Positions 40,939 through 50,406 of a stretch of DNA of 64,000 nt are shown in pieces. A program made the translations under genes and the position numbers. Within the stretch, counting starts at the first letter, position 1. Every line of letters begins with the position of its first letter. Origin of the DNA: Glebionis coronaria. Its lineage: Eukaryota; Streptophyta; Magnoliopsida; Asterales; Asteraceae. Location of the stretch: contig CM046882.1 of the NCBI GenBank assembly GCA_025667525.1, forward strand, positions 527,770,618 through 527,834,617, written 5' to 3'. Below the pieces are notes generated by a model, which searched no databases, had not been told where the DNA came from, and saw nothing but the letters and a program-made list of their open reading frames with translations.

Positions 40939-43900
40939 ATGTACTTGAGATCCCAAGGGAAACAAGTGCAAAGTCCTCTTTCGGATCCGGAAAAACTTTT
41001 GAGGAAACGGGGTTTAGGAGCAGCCGCTTCGGTAGTTTATAGTGAAAGCATATCCTCCGAAAAGGAAGTTGAACCAGTTTTTGAAGAAGAAATGACAGAC
41101 AACGACAACGATGATGATGATATTAGACTAGAAAACAATCCACCCAATCCTTTTGACATACCGATGATCGATAGGAATAGGATGGTACCACAGACGAATG
41201 GGTCGGCTATTGTGGCACCGGATTTGGGGGATGACTTTTCCGTTAAAGGTCATCACTTAAAGATGATTCAAGATAGTACTTTTGACGGACATTTCAAGTC
41301 CGACCCGCACAAGCATGTGGCGAGTTTCATGGAGACATGTAGAATGTTTCGATATGGAGCGGGTCACGAAGAAAGCGTTATGCTAAGTTTGTTTCCATCG
41401 TCTCTCACGGGAGAGGCGAAAACATGGTTTAATGAATTAGAGCCGGGTACGATTAGAACTTGGGAAGAAATGAGGGAGCTTTTTGTAACAAGATTTTTTC
41501 CACCTATTTTGCGCAGGAAGCTATTGAATCAAATCCGTTCTTTTCAACAATGGGACAACGAGTCCATAACAAGTGCTTGGATTAGGCTTAAGGAATTGTT
41601 AAGGAACTGCCATGGGCACGAGTTAGATAAGGATGAAGTTATTGATATCTTCTACTACGGTTTGGATAGTCGTTCTCAACACGACTTGGATTTGGCGGGT
41701 GGTGGCAGTTTCTTATACAAGTCACCAAACGAGGCTCACCGAATGATGGAAGATCAAGTTCAAGCTCATATTGCTAGGGATCGGATTAATAAGAATAGGA
41801 GAGTTAGAGGAACGGTAAACCAAGTTGAAGAAGGAGGTAGTAGTGGTAGCAACAAAGAAGTGGTAAACGAGATTAAAGCCTTGGGTAAGGAAATGAAAAG
41901 CCGAATGGATCGTTTGGAGAAAGATGTACACTTAGTGAAAAACGGTTGCGGGAAATGCGGGGGACCTCACTACACGGATGATTGTGAGCCGAAATCTGAG
42001 GAGGCTAACTATGCCAACTATGGGTATCAAAACCGGGGAAATAGTGGGTATGGAAATAAGAATCAGGGAAACAGAAATGAGGCGAGATTTCAACCCAACC
42101 AATCGAAACAAAAGGAGGAGCACACCGGACAGAATTTTGAGGAAATGATGAAAGATTTTGTCTACTCCCAAAAGGCAGCTAATGATTTGATGGCTAACTC
42201 CATGAAAGGATTCACCGCAAAATGGGAGCAAAACCAACGGAACACCCAAGCTAACATGCAAGACTTGGAGCGAAAATTTGAAAGATTAAGTGAAAAGTTC
42301 TCGAACCGACCAACAGGTCAAATGCCAAGTTCAACCCAACCAAATCCGAGGCAAAATCAAAACAACACCGGAGGATCATCGAACCAAGGGTCGAAGTATG
42401 TACCACCAAATAATCGTGATGAGCATGTGAACGTTGTGGAGACTAGGTCTGGACCTAAGTATGGGGGGAACCGAGAGTTGGTGCTAAATAAAGACAAAAC
42501 AGGAAAAACAGCTGAAACAGACAAGTTGCGCCGCAACAACAGGGACTTGCGCCGCAACTCGTCATCCGAAGGAAACCCAATTGTCAATGGCCAACCACTT
42601 GCGCCGCAAGAGGATGGAGTTGCGCCGCAAGTGGTGGTCCGAGATTTCAAAATGAGCCAGGAACCCATGGATAGTGATTCGGACGACGAGGAAGAGATAG
42701 AAATGGAGTCGAGACCTGGGAAGGAACCAAAGGGTGATAATAAAGGAAAAGAGCCGGAAATCGAACAAAAAGGGCCATATAAGCCACATATCCCATATCC
42801 GCATAGACTTCGAAAAGAAAAGAAAAAGGAACAATACGGGAAATTCATCGAGTTAATGAAGACTGTTAAGATTAATGTTCCTTTAGTTGATCTTATTGCG
42901 GGTATGCCAAATTATGCAAAGTTCATGAAGGAACTTGTGAGTGGGAAAGGTGATTACATGGAGAAAACCACCGCGTTCTTAAATGCCGAATGTTCAGCAA
43001 TTGTGAAGAGATCTATTCCACCGAAACTTGAAGATCCCGGAAGTTTTCTCTTAACTTGCACTTTTAATGATAAACTTACTTTTAGTGCATTAGCGGATTT
43101 AGGGGCAAGCATTAACTTAATGCCCTACTCTATTTACACTAAATTGTCTTCAAGTGTTTTAACCCCAACACGTATGAGTATAAGATTGGCCGATCGATCT
43201 TATCAATATCCATTGGGTATTGCCGAAAATATGCTCATACGGGTCGGAGAATTTTTATATCCCGTGGATTTTGCTATTCTTGAAATGGAGGAGGATGAAA
43301 AAGTTCCTCTCATTTTGGGTAGACCATTTTTAAACACCGCGGATGCTATCATACGGGTTCGGGATACCGAAATTTCTTTGGGTTTGGGTAATGAAAGGGC
43401 AACATTTTCTTTGAAGCAAGCAATGAAACAGTCATATTCTACAGATGAATCTTGTTTTAGAATAGATGTTCTAGATGAAGCAGCTTATGACCTTGATTGG
43501 GAAGGCATTTTGGAAGCAGAGGCGGAAATGGAAAGGCTGAATTCCATTGTTAAAGATGAGGCGAATGAAGAGGGAAGCTCGGATGAAGTGAAGGAGTTGG
43601 TGGTTAACGACGGGGAGAGGATCAAGACTTCTATTGAGGATCCTCCGAAGGATTTGGAACTTAAGCAATTGCCAGCACATCTCGAATATGCATTCTTAGA
43701 TGGTAATTCTAGTCTCCCAATTATTATTTCGTCTTCACTTTTGGAAGACGAAAAGATTAAATTACTAACGGTCCTTAAAAGCCATAAAAAAGCTTTCGCT
43801 TGGCGTATTTCTGATATTCCGGGTATAAGTTCTGATTTTTGTAAACATAAAATTAACTTTTTAGATGATGTAAAACCTGTTGTCCAAAGACAACGGAGAC

Positions 43901-46563
43901 TTAACCCGAATATGCAGGATGTGGTCAAGAAGGAAATTGTTAAACTTTTGGATGCAGGTATAATTTACCCGATAGCGGATAGCCCCTGGGTTAGTCCGGT
44001 ACATTGTGTGCCCAAGAAAGGTGGAATGACTGTGGTGTTGAACGAAAAGAATGAATTGGTACCGACAAGAACAGTGACGGGCTGGAGGGTTTGTATCGAT
44101 TATAGAAAGTTAAATGAGGCGACTCGAAAGGATCATTTTCCATTGCCATTTATGGATCAAATGATAGAAAGGTTGGCGGGGAACGAGTTTTATTGTTTCC
44201 TTGATGGTTTCTCGGGTTATTTTCAAATTCCAATTGACCCCGAGGACCAAGAGAAAACAACATTTACTTGTCCTTTCGGCACCTTTGCTTATAGACGGAT
44301 GCCATTTGGGTTATGTAATGCACCGGGAACATTTCAGAGGTGTATGATGGCGATTTTTCAGAATATGATTGAGAATTCCATGGAGGTTTTTATGGACGAT
44401 TTTTCGGTTTACGGGAGTTCATTTGATGGTTGTTTAGAAAGTTTAGATAAGATGCTAGCACGGTGTGAAGAAACAAATTTGGTGCTCAATTGGGAAAAAT
44501 GCCATTTCATGGTGAAAGAAGGAATAGTGTTGGGGCACAAAATTTCTAAGGCGGGAATTGAGGTTGATAGAGCAAAGATTGAAGTTATAGCAAAGTTACC
44601 ACCTCCAACGAACGAGAAATCAGTTAGAAGCTTTCTAGGACACGCGGGGTTTTATAGGCGGTTTATTAAGGATTTTTCAAAGATAACTAGGCCGATGACT
44701 CGTTTGTTAGAGAAGGATACAAAGTTCGAATTTTCGGAGGATTGTATGAAGGCATTTGAATTGTTGAAGGAAAGATTAACGAACACACCCATTCTAATCT
44801 CGCCAAATTGGGATCTACCCTTTGAGTTGATGTGTGACGCGAGCAATTTTGCGGTAGGGGCGGTATTGGGTCAAAGGATTGAGAAACATTTTAGGCCGAT
44901 TTATTTTGCAAGCAAGACATTGAACGAAGCTCAGCAAAATTATACCACTACCGAGAAGGAGTTACTAGCTGTTGTGTTCGCATTCGATAAATTTCGGTCT
45001 TATTTGGTATTGAGTAAAACGGTAGTGTTCACGGATCACTCGGCCTTGAAGTTTCTGTTTTCAAAGTTAGATGCGAAGCCGAGATTGATTAGGTGGATCT
45101 TACTTTTGCAAGAATTTGATGTGGAGATCCAAGATAAGCGGGGTAGAGAAAATGTGGCGGCGGATCATTTGAGCCGTTTGGAGAATCCGAGTCTTGGAGC
45201 TTTGAATGAGGAGGATATTCGAGACACTTTTCCGGATGAAAGATTGGCATTTGTTGGAAAAGCAGTTGGTGAACGAGGTCCTTGGTACGCCGACATAGCC
45301 AATTATTTAGCGGGTGGAGTCGTTAGTAGATTGCTTACTTATCAACAACGGAAAAAGCTATACTCGGATGCCAAGTATTACTTTTGGGAGGAGCCGTTTC
45401 TATTTAGAATGTGTGCCGATGGAATGGTGAGAAGGTGTGTTTCTGGAGCCGACACAAGGCGAATTCTCGATGAATGTCACCATGGTCCAACGGGAGGACA
45501 TTATGGTCCAACCGTGACGGGAAAGAAGGTGTTTGATGCAGGTTTCTATTGGCCTACTATTTTTCAGGAAGCACGCACCTTAGTGAGGACATGTGATTCG
45601 TGTCAAAGGCAAGGAACGGTTACAAAACGAGACGAGATGCCGCAACAAAGTATACAAGTGTGCGAAGTGTTTGATATTTGGGGAATTGATTTCATGGGGC
45701 CGTTTAAACCGTCGAACAAAAATGTCTACATCTTGGTGGCGGTGGATTATGTATCAAAATGGGTCGAGGCAAAGGCACTACCTACTAATAATGCTAACGT
45801 TGTTATTGAATTTTTGCGAAGCTTGTTTTGTAGGTTTGGCATGCCAAAAGCTTTGATAAGTGATCGGGGAACCCATTTTGCAAACGCCCAAATGGAGAAA
45901 GTTTTGAAAAGATATGGGGTACAACACCGGTTTTCGACTTCCTACCACCCTCAAACAAGTGGGCAAGTCGAAAATACCAATCGGGCGATTAAACGGATTT
46001 TGGAAAAGACGGTCAACAATAATCCGTCTTTATGGTCAAAGAAATTGGATGAAGCATTATGGGCATTTAGGACAGCTTACAAGACTCCGATTGGGACCAC
46101 CCCGTTCAAGATGCTATATGGGAAAACGTGTCATTTACCCATGGAGATAGAGCATAAGGCGTATTGGGCGCTTAAAGAATGTAGCATGGATTTACTAGCT
46201 AGTGGCGAAACTAGATTTTTACAACTCCATGAGCTAGACGAGTTAAGATGGAACGCATACGAGAATTCCGCTCTTTATAAGGCAAGAACTAAGATGGTCC
46301 ATGATTTGAAAATTAGGCGGAAAGAGTTTAAGGAAGGGGACAAGGTGCTTTTGTTTCAATCGAAGTACAAATTTAAAGCACCTAAGTTGAGATCAAAGTG
46401 GACGGGTCCGTATTTGGTGAGACGGGTCTTTTCGAGTGGATATGTGGAGTTAGAAACAGATGAGGGCGGATCATTTATTGTTAATGGTCAAAGAGTCAAG
46501 CTATATCATGAGGAAGATGAGGAGAACGGTATGACGATGGAGGATGGGTTTTACCCGTTCTAG
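40939..46563 (+). CDS. Athila gag-pol polyprotein (gag, protease, RT, RNase H, integrase), intact
   Basis: 1874 codons from ATG 40939 (MYLRSQGKQ). Gag core about residues 110-260 (TFDGHFKSDPHKHVASFMET, GEAKTWFNELEPGTI, FVTRFFPP); a short knuckle-like CGKCGGPHYTDDC. Protease site DLGAS near 720. [22 protein letters not shown] near 1049 and catalytic FMDD at 1151. RNase H acidic residues in CDAS (about 1298), EKELLA, TDHSAL and AADHLSR. Integrase zinc-binding HH...CDSCQRQG (about 1513-1560) and D-D-E in GIDFMG, SDRGTHF, QVENTNR (about 1581, 1640, 1676). All catalytic residues are present and the frame is open throughout. The gag C-terminal linker contains two TTGCGCCGCAA pairs in two different reading frames (LRRN...LRRN and LAPQ...VAPQ). 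Confidence 0.95.
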   Translation: MYLRSQGKQVQSPLSDPEKLLRKRGLGAAASVVYSESISSEKEVEPVFEEEMTDNDNDDDDIRLENNPPNPFDIPMIDRNRMVPQTNGSAIVAPDLGDDFSVKGHHLKMIQDSTFDGHFKSDPHKHVASFMETCRMFRYGAGHEESVMLSLFPSSLTGEAKTWFNELEPGTIRTWEEMRELFVTRFFPPILRRKLLNQIRSFQQWDNESITSAWIRLKELLRNCHGHELDKDEVIDIFYYGLDSRSQHDLDLAGGGSFLYKSPNEAHRMMEDQVQAHIARDRINKNRRVRGTVNQVEEGGSSGSNKEVVNEIKALGKEMKSRMDRLEKDVHLVKNGCGKCGGPHYTDDCEPKSEEANYANYGYQNRGNSGYGNKNQGNRNEARFQPNQSKQKEEHTGQNFEEMMKDFVYSQKAANDLMANSMKGFTAKWEQNQRNTQANMQDLERKFERLSEKFSNRPTGQMPSSTQPNPRQNQNNTGGSSNQGSKYVPPNNRDEHVNVVETRSGPKYGGNRELVLNKDKTGKTAETDKLRRNNRDLRRNSSSEGNPIVNGQPLAPQEDGVAPQVVVRDFKMSQEPMDSDSDDEEEIEMESRPGKEPKGDNKGKEPEIEQKGPYKPHIPYPHRLRKEKKKEQYGKFIELMKTVKINVPLVDLIAGMPNYAKFMKELVSGKGDYMEKTTAFLNAECSAIVKRSIPPKLEDPGSFLLTCTFNDKLTFSALADLGASINLMPYSIYTKLSSSVLTPTRMSIRLADRSYQYPLGIAENMLIRVGEFLYPVDFAILEMEEDEKVPLILGRPFLNTADAIIRVRDTEISLGLGNERATFSLKQAMKQSYSTDESCFRIDVLDEAAYDLDWEGILEAEAEMERLNSIVKDEANEEGSSDEVKELVVNDGERIKTSIEDPPKDLELKQLPAHLEYAFLDGNSSLPIIISSSLLEDEKIKLLTVLKSHKKAFAWRISDIPGISSDFCKHKINFLDDVKPVVQRQRRLNPNMQDVVKKEIVKLLDAGIIYPIADSPWVSPVHCVPKKGGMTVVLNEKNELVPTRTVTGWRVCIDYRKLNEATRKDHFPLPFMDQMIERLAGNEFYCFLDGFSGYFQIPIDPEDQEKTTFTCPFGTFAYRRMPFGLCNAPGTFQRCMMAIFQNMIENSMEVFMDDFSVYGSSFDGCLESLDKMLARCEETNLVLNWEKCHFMVKEGIVLGHKISKAGIEVDRAKIEVIAKLPPPTNEKSVRSFLGHAGFYRRFIKDFSKITRPMTRLLEKDTKFEFSEDCMKAFELLKERLTNTPILISPNWDLPFELMCDASNFAVGAVLGQRIEKHFRPIYFASKTLNEAQQNYTTTEKELLAVVFAFDKFRSYLVLSKTVVFTDHSALKFLFSKLDAKPRLIRWILLLQEFDVEIQDKRGRENVAADHLSRLENPSLGALNEEDIRDTFPDERLAFVGKAVGERGPWYADIANYLAGGVVSRLLTYQQRKKLYSDAKYYFWEEPFLFRMCADGMVRRCVSGADTRRILDECHHGPTGGHYGPTVTGKKVFDAGFYWPTIFQEARTLVRTCDSCQRQGTVTKRDEMPQQSIQVCEVFDIWGIDFMGPFKPSNKNVYILVAVDYVSKWVEAKALPTNNANVVIEFLRSLFCRFGMPKALISDRGTHFANAQMEKVLKRYGVQHRFSTSYHPQTSGQVENTNRAIKRILEKTVNNNPSLWSKKLDEALWAFRTAYKTPIGTTPFKMLYGKTCHLPMEIEHKAYWALKECSMDLLASGETRFLQLHELDELRWNAYENSALYKARTKMVHDLKIRRKEFKEGDKVLLFQSKYKFKAPKLRSKWTGPYLVRRVFSSGYVELETDEGGSFIVNGQRVKLYHEEDEENGMTMEDGFYPF
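42526..42630. repeat. Two TTGCGCCGCAA pairs inside gag of E
   Basis: Sites at 42526, 42547, 42599 and 42620; 21 bp within each pair. The pairs fall in different codon frames. Confidence 0.92.
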
Positions 46564-46791
46564 ATTCTCGGTACAACGAGGAGTCAAGCTCATGGCTCGA
46601 GGAAAAAAAAAAAAAAAAAACGAGCATTTCCGGATTAAACCCCGGTTTGTTGTATCATTTCTCTTTTTTTTAACTTCTCTTATTTTGATTATTTTTACTG
46701 ACTTTAGTTATTTTAGTAACTTAGGAGTTTTTATAGTATGTTTTAGTATTAGTGTTTAAGTCAGCTAGAAGGAAAAATCACGGATAAAGAG

Positions 46792-46873
46792 TTGCGCCGC
46801 AACTCCCCTGTCTTGCGCCGCAACTACATAGCGTGTATACAGTTGCGCCGCAGCTCTTATGTCTTGCGCCGCA
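46792..46873. repeat. Two TTGCGCCGCAA pairs after pol of E
   Basis: Sites at 46792, 46813, 46843 (ending CAG) and 46863; spacing 21 and 20 bp. Confidence 0.92.
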
Positions 46874-47275
46874 AGACGCTCAGATTTGCACCAGTTTGGG
46901 GATTACACGCAGTACCACATGCAGCGATACCAGCCCATGTGGGATTATATGGCCACTTCCCAGTATCATGTGCAGAATTCCGAGGCAGCAAGTGGGTGGA
47001 CTGAATACAACCCACCTCCCATGTGGTACCAACCACCACCTTCGGATGATGAGTGAAGAAGTTGAAGCCGTTTGTGGGGCTTCGTTGATTGTTGTTGTAC
47101 TTTTTCTTTTCCCTTTTATTTTTCTAATTTTATTTTAATTTCCCTTTTAGTTAGATTTTCTTTTGATGGAACACATTAGGGACAATGTGTTACTCAAGTA
47201 TGGGGGGTGAGCCGGGGAATTAGTTAGTTTTGTCCCCTATAACGTTTATTTTAGTCCCATTTGAGTCATTTAGAG

Positions 47276-47280
<5 letters not shown>

Positions 47281-47333
<53 letters not shown>
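47281..47333. repeat. 53-base A homopolymer
   Basis: Uninterrupted A run about 60 bp before the 3' LTR of E. Length may be affected by sequencing error. Confidence 0.9.
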
Positions 47334-47334
<1 letters not shown>

Positions 47335-47379
47335 ATTACGGTTTGAGTCGGATTTGCTTAGGGACAAGCAAATGCTTAA

Positions 47380-47390
47380 GTATGGGGGGG
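47380..47390 (+). promoter_or_regulatory. Polypurine tract of element E
   Basis: AGTATGGGGGG just before the 3' LTR at 47393; a near copy (AAGTATGGGGGG) lies at about 47198-47209. Confidence 0.75.
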
Positions 47391-47392
47391 TT

Positions 47393-49454
47393 TGATATCG
47401 CTCATTTATACGAGTTTTTCATAGCGATATTTGTTATGTTTTGTGTCCTAAACGTAATGGATAGACCCCATATTGCTTATATTTTGTGAAAAGTGTGTTT
47501 TGTAGGTTCTCAACTCACCATGTCTTACCGACAAGAAAGAGTTGATTCACCTTGAGGGTACGGCTCTTGGTGTGACACATCAAATCCGTTGATGGTTGCC
47601 AGGTTACCCAAAACTGGATGGTTTTTACTTGCCATGGTCCTAGATTGAAAAGTGGCTAATCCAAGGGGGTACGGCTCTTGGTAAAGATTTTATCAAATCC
47701 GTTGATAGCTGTAATAGCTTGCTTAAAGCTATAGGGTGTTCAATTCACCGATGCTTCATTGCTAAGAATTGGCGAGTCCAGAAGGGTACGGCTTCTGGTA
47801 AAGACATATCAAATCCGTTGACGGCTGTGATGGTTTGCCTAAAATCATCAGGGTACCCCCACTCACCATTGATTCACGTTCTAAGAGTTGGGCTGGGTTC
47901 TAGTCTCCCAGGGTGATGCTTATTCCACCAGAAAGACTGGCTAGCCCAAGAGCGAGCAGCTACTTGGTAAAGGCTCATCAAATCTGCTCATGTTGCTGTA
48001 AAGATTTGGGACAAAAAGGGGCTAAGCAAAACAAATCAGGGAAATCAATACCAGCCTCGGAACAAGAGTTGCGCCGCAGGACATACCTGTTGCGGCGCAA
48101 CAGAAGTTGCTACAGTTCATGGTTTTTGCGGAACAAGAATTGCGGCGCAAGACTCTGTAGTTGCGGCGCAACTAAAGAAGCTACAGGACTGGGCACTTGC
48201 GGAACAAGAGTTGCGGCGCAAGACCTAACAGTTGCGGCGCAACTGGTCTTTTTGCAGTTACAAACTCTGTTTTTATTTCCTCATTAAGGGGGAAGCTAAA
48301 AAGTAAGTGGACATCATGGGACATTATGGCTAGACGTTTTTTGATGTCCCAGGAGGAGTATTTAAGGAACACAGCATCATACAACATCGATAGATATCAT
48401 CATACACTCAACATCCATATTACACACATCCATTCTTGAAGATATAATTCAAGAATCATCATCATCAAGCTTTAGCATAATTTTCATTATCATCATAAGT
48501 TTCTATTGAACAATTGTTATTTCAAGTTTTTACTTTGTTACTTTGAAGATCATTGGAACCTCTTTCTTAAGTTGGTATTCATTTTCTATCATTTTAATAG
48601 CAAGATTAAAGTATGTCTTTTACATATTCAATTGTGTTTGTTATAATCATGAGTAGCTAATTTCTTTATACGTTTGCTTGGATTATGTGATGTTTATGTG
48701 TTAGATTTTGGGTTGGAAATTCGATTGATTTGTTGAGATTAATTGGGGATCCGTTTGGGTTAATAACTTAATTATCTTGTCAAAATTGTTTATACTCTTG
48801 TTTGGTAATCTAAAAACGGGTATTCGAAAGGAATCCGTAATTTTTACTAAAATAGGAACGAATTAATCGGCCTGTCTTTAGTTGATTATAAGTGAATGAT
48901 ATTCGAAAGGAGTCATTGACAACAATTTTAATAAGTAGATATTCACACAAACGCTAGCTACTAAATTAAGAGAAATCGGTTTAGGAGTTAGTAAGCTATT
49001 CGAAAGGAAGCTTATAAATTAATTCTCACTTATCAGCTTGAAACTTTATGCACTATTACTTGAGGTGTTAACGGTATTCGAAAGGAATCGTTGCATGGTT
49101 AGGTAATTGGAGAAATCCGGTATTCGAAAGGAACTTAGGATTTTACATTAGAAGTTTATCGATATTTTCATACCTAAGGAATAACTCATAGTCATTCACG
49201 GTTCAAGCAAGCGTATCTTTTATCCATATTTGAAATCTTGAATATTTTCACTGTTTTTATAAGCAAGTCTTCACTAAGACTAAAACCAATTTGTTACTCG
49301 TTACGCATTTTTACTTACTAATATTTCAACTATAAATAGTCCCTGTGTTCGAACCCGATATTTGCTAATACTATTTTACAAATTGACAAGGGTACACTGC
49401 CCGTGTTATAATCTAGTAAAGGTTAATTTTGGGAAAACTAGATTTTACGCATCA
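47393..49454 (+). repeat. 3' LTR of element E
   Basis: 2062 bp, constant 8610-bp offset from the 5' LTR with no indel and no substitution noticed. Includes the same motif pairs at 48069-48242. Confidence 0.95.
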
Positions 49455-49459
49455 CTAAG

Positions 49460-49525
49460 CCATATTTTAAATTCTTATTCAAATCTCTTACTTCTATTTT
49501 GATCTTGCACCTAACATAAGGTACT
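49460..49525. other. 66-bp spacer between elements E and F
   Basis: Follows the E target duplication (49455-49459), so it belongs to whatever E inserted into, probably element D or its flank. No coding content. Confidence 0.5.
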
Positions 49526-50025
49526 TGATATGAGCTTAAACTCATATCCTTTTATCAACAAATAACCCTAAAACATGAAGCAAAATACCAATTTATCTTG
49601 CAAAAACAGTGTTATGTGGTATGTTTGTGTTTGTGTACACTTGTGTAGGTAAAAGGATACATTTTCAAGCAAACAAAGAAAAATCAAGCTCAAATGGATG
49701 AAAAAGACAAAGAAGGATCAAAAGTGACAAGACTTTGAAGTACAAGGACCTATCTTGACAAGTTGTCAAAGTTGAAGGACTAAAAGTGCAAATATTGTGA
49801 AAGTCAAGATTCAAGTCAAACTTGGTCAACTCTCAAGTCAACTCAGTCAAAGGACTATTTTGTTCAAGAATGAAAGTTGAAGGACCAAATATGTCAAAAG
49901 AATGAAGCTCCTAGCTCAAAACAACAATCTGCCAAGTATAGGGACTAATTCTGCCAACATTTGAAAGTTATTCAAAGTTTAATCCATGTGACAAAGAATG
50001 GACCAATGAGAGGAGAGTAAATAAA

Positions 50026-50111
50026 TCACACGGATCACCAAGCCATGCATTTATTACCCACTCACAGCCGCCATTCATTAATACCCAATCACAACAGTGT
50101 GATCCGTGTGA
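50026..50111. promoter_or_regulatory. 13-bp inverted repeat upstream of F LTR TATA
   Basis: TCACACGGATCAC (50026-50038) and its exact complement GTGATCCGTGTGA (50099-50111), 60 bp apart; both kept in the 3' LTR (61536-61548, 61609-61621). Confidence 0.75.
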
Positions 50112-50135
50112 CGCTTTTTCAGCCATTCACATGTT

Positions 50136-50145
50136 GACACGTGGC
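50136..50145 (+). promoter_or_regulatory. G-box/ABRE-like element in F LTR
   Basis: GACACGTGGC, a core bound by plant bZIP and bHLH factors. A second palindrome, TCCACGTGGA, is at 50336-50345; in the 3' LTR the latter reads TCCATGTGGA. Confidence 0.6.
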
Positions 50146-50395
50146 ATCTTCAAGAAGGAAAATTTTTACCAGGATCGCGTTTGAGCTACAAGCCATTTCA
50201 TGGAAAGATTTCAACACCAAAATTGATCATTTTGAAGAGACGAACACAATGGTGCAAATCAATTAACATGAAGATCAATAATAAAGAAAAACCCAAATCC
50301 TTGTTCATACCTGCAAATGCAATTATGCATAATTGTCCACGTGGAAAGCTGGGATTGGTCCTGACACGTCACCAACCCCAAAACTCTTCCTTCAT

Positions 50396-50406
50396 GCCTA
50401 TAAATA
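50396..50406 (+). promoter_or_regulatory. TATA box of F 5' LTR
   Basis: GCCTATAAATAG-type box; matching copy in the 3' LTR near 61909-61919. Good agreement with plant TATA consensus and preceded by the G-box region. Confidence 0.7.

Larger units (their letters stand above)
46564..47392 (+). other. Post-pol region of element E
   Basis: No env-like gene. Holds two TTGCGCCGCAA pairs, two polypurine tracts (near 47200 and at 47380-47390) and a 53-base A run. A 65-codon frame at 46859-47056 has a Y/Q/P-rich end (YNPPPMWYQPPPSDDE) and may be a remnant of a longer protein, but overlaps other short frames and is not supported as a gene. Confidence 0.6.
38783..49454 (+). mobile_element. Element E: complete Athila-lineage Ty3/gypsy retrotransposon
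   Basis: 10,672 bp with LTRs of equal length (2062 bp; 38783-40844 and 47393-49454) in which I noticed no difference, perfect 5-bp target duplication CTAAG (38778-38782 and 49455-49459), primer site TGGCGCCGCTGCCGGGG, one uninterrupted gag-pol ORF and a polypurine tract. No env-like ORF after pol. All parts for autonomous movement seem present, so it is young and possibly active. It carries an unusual paired 11-bp motif (see findings). Confidence 0.95.

Noticed and set aside
46564..47392. Env-like gene after Athila pol in element E
   Set aside because: No frame longer than about 100 codons and no membrane or signal segment.
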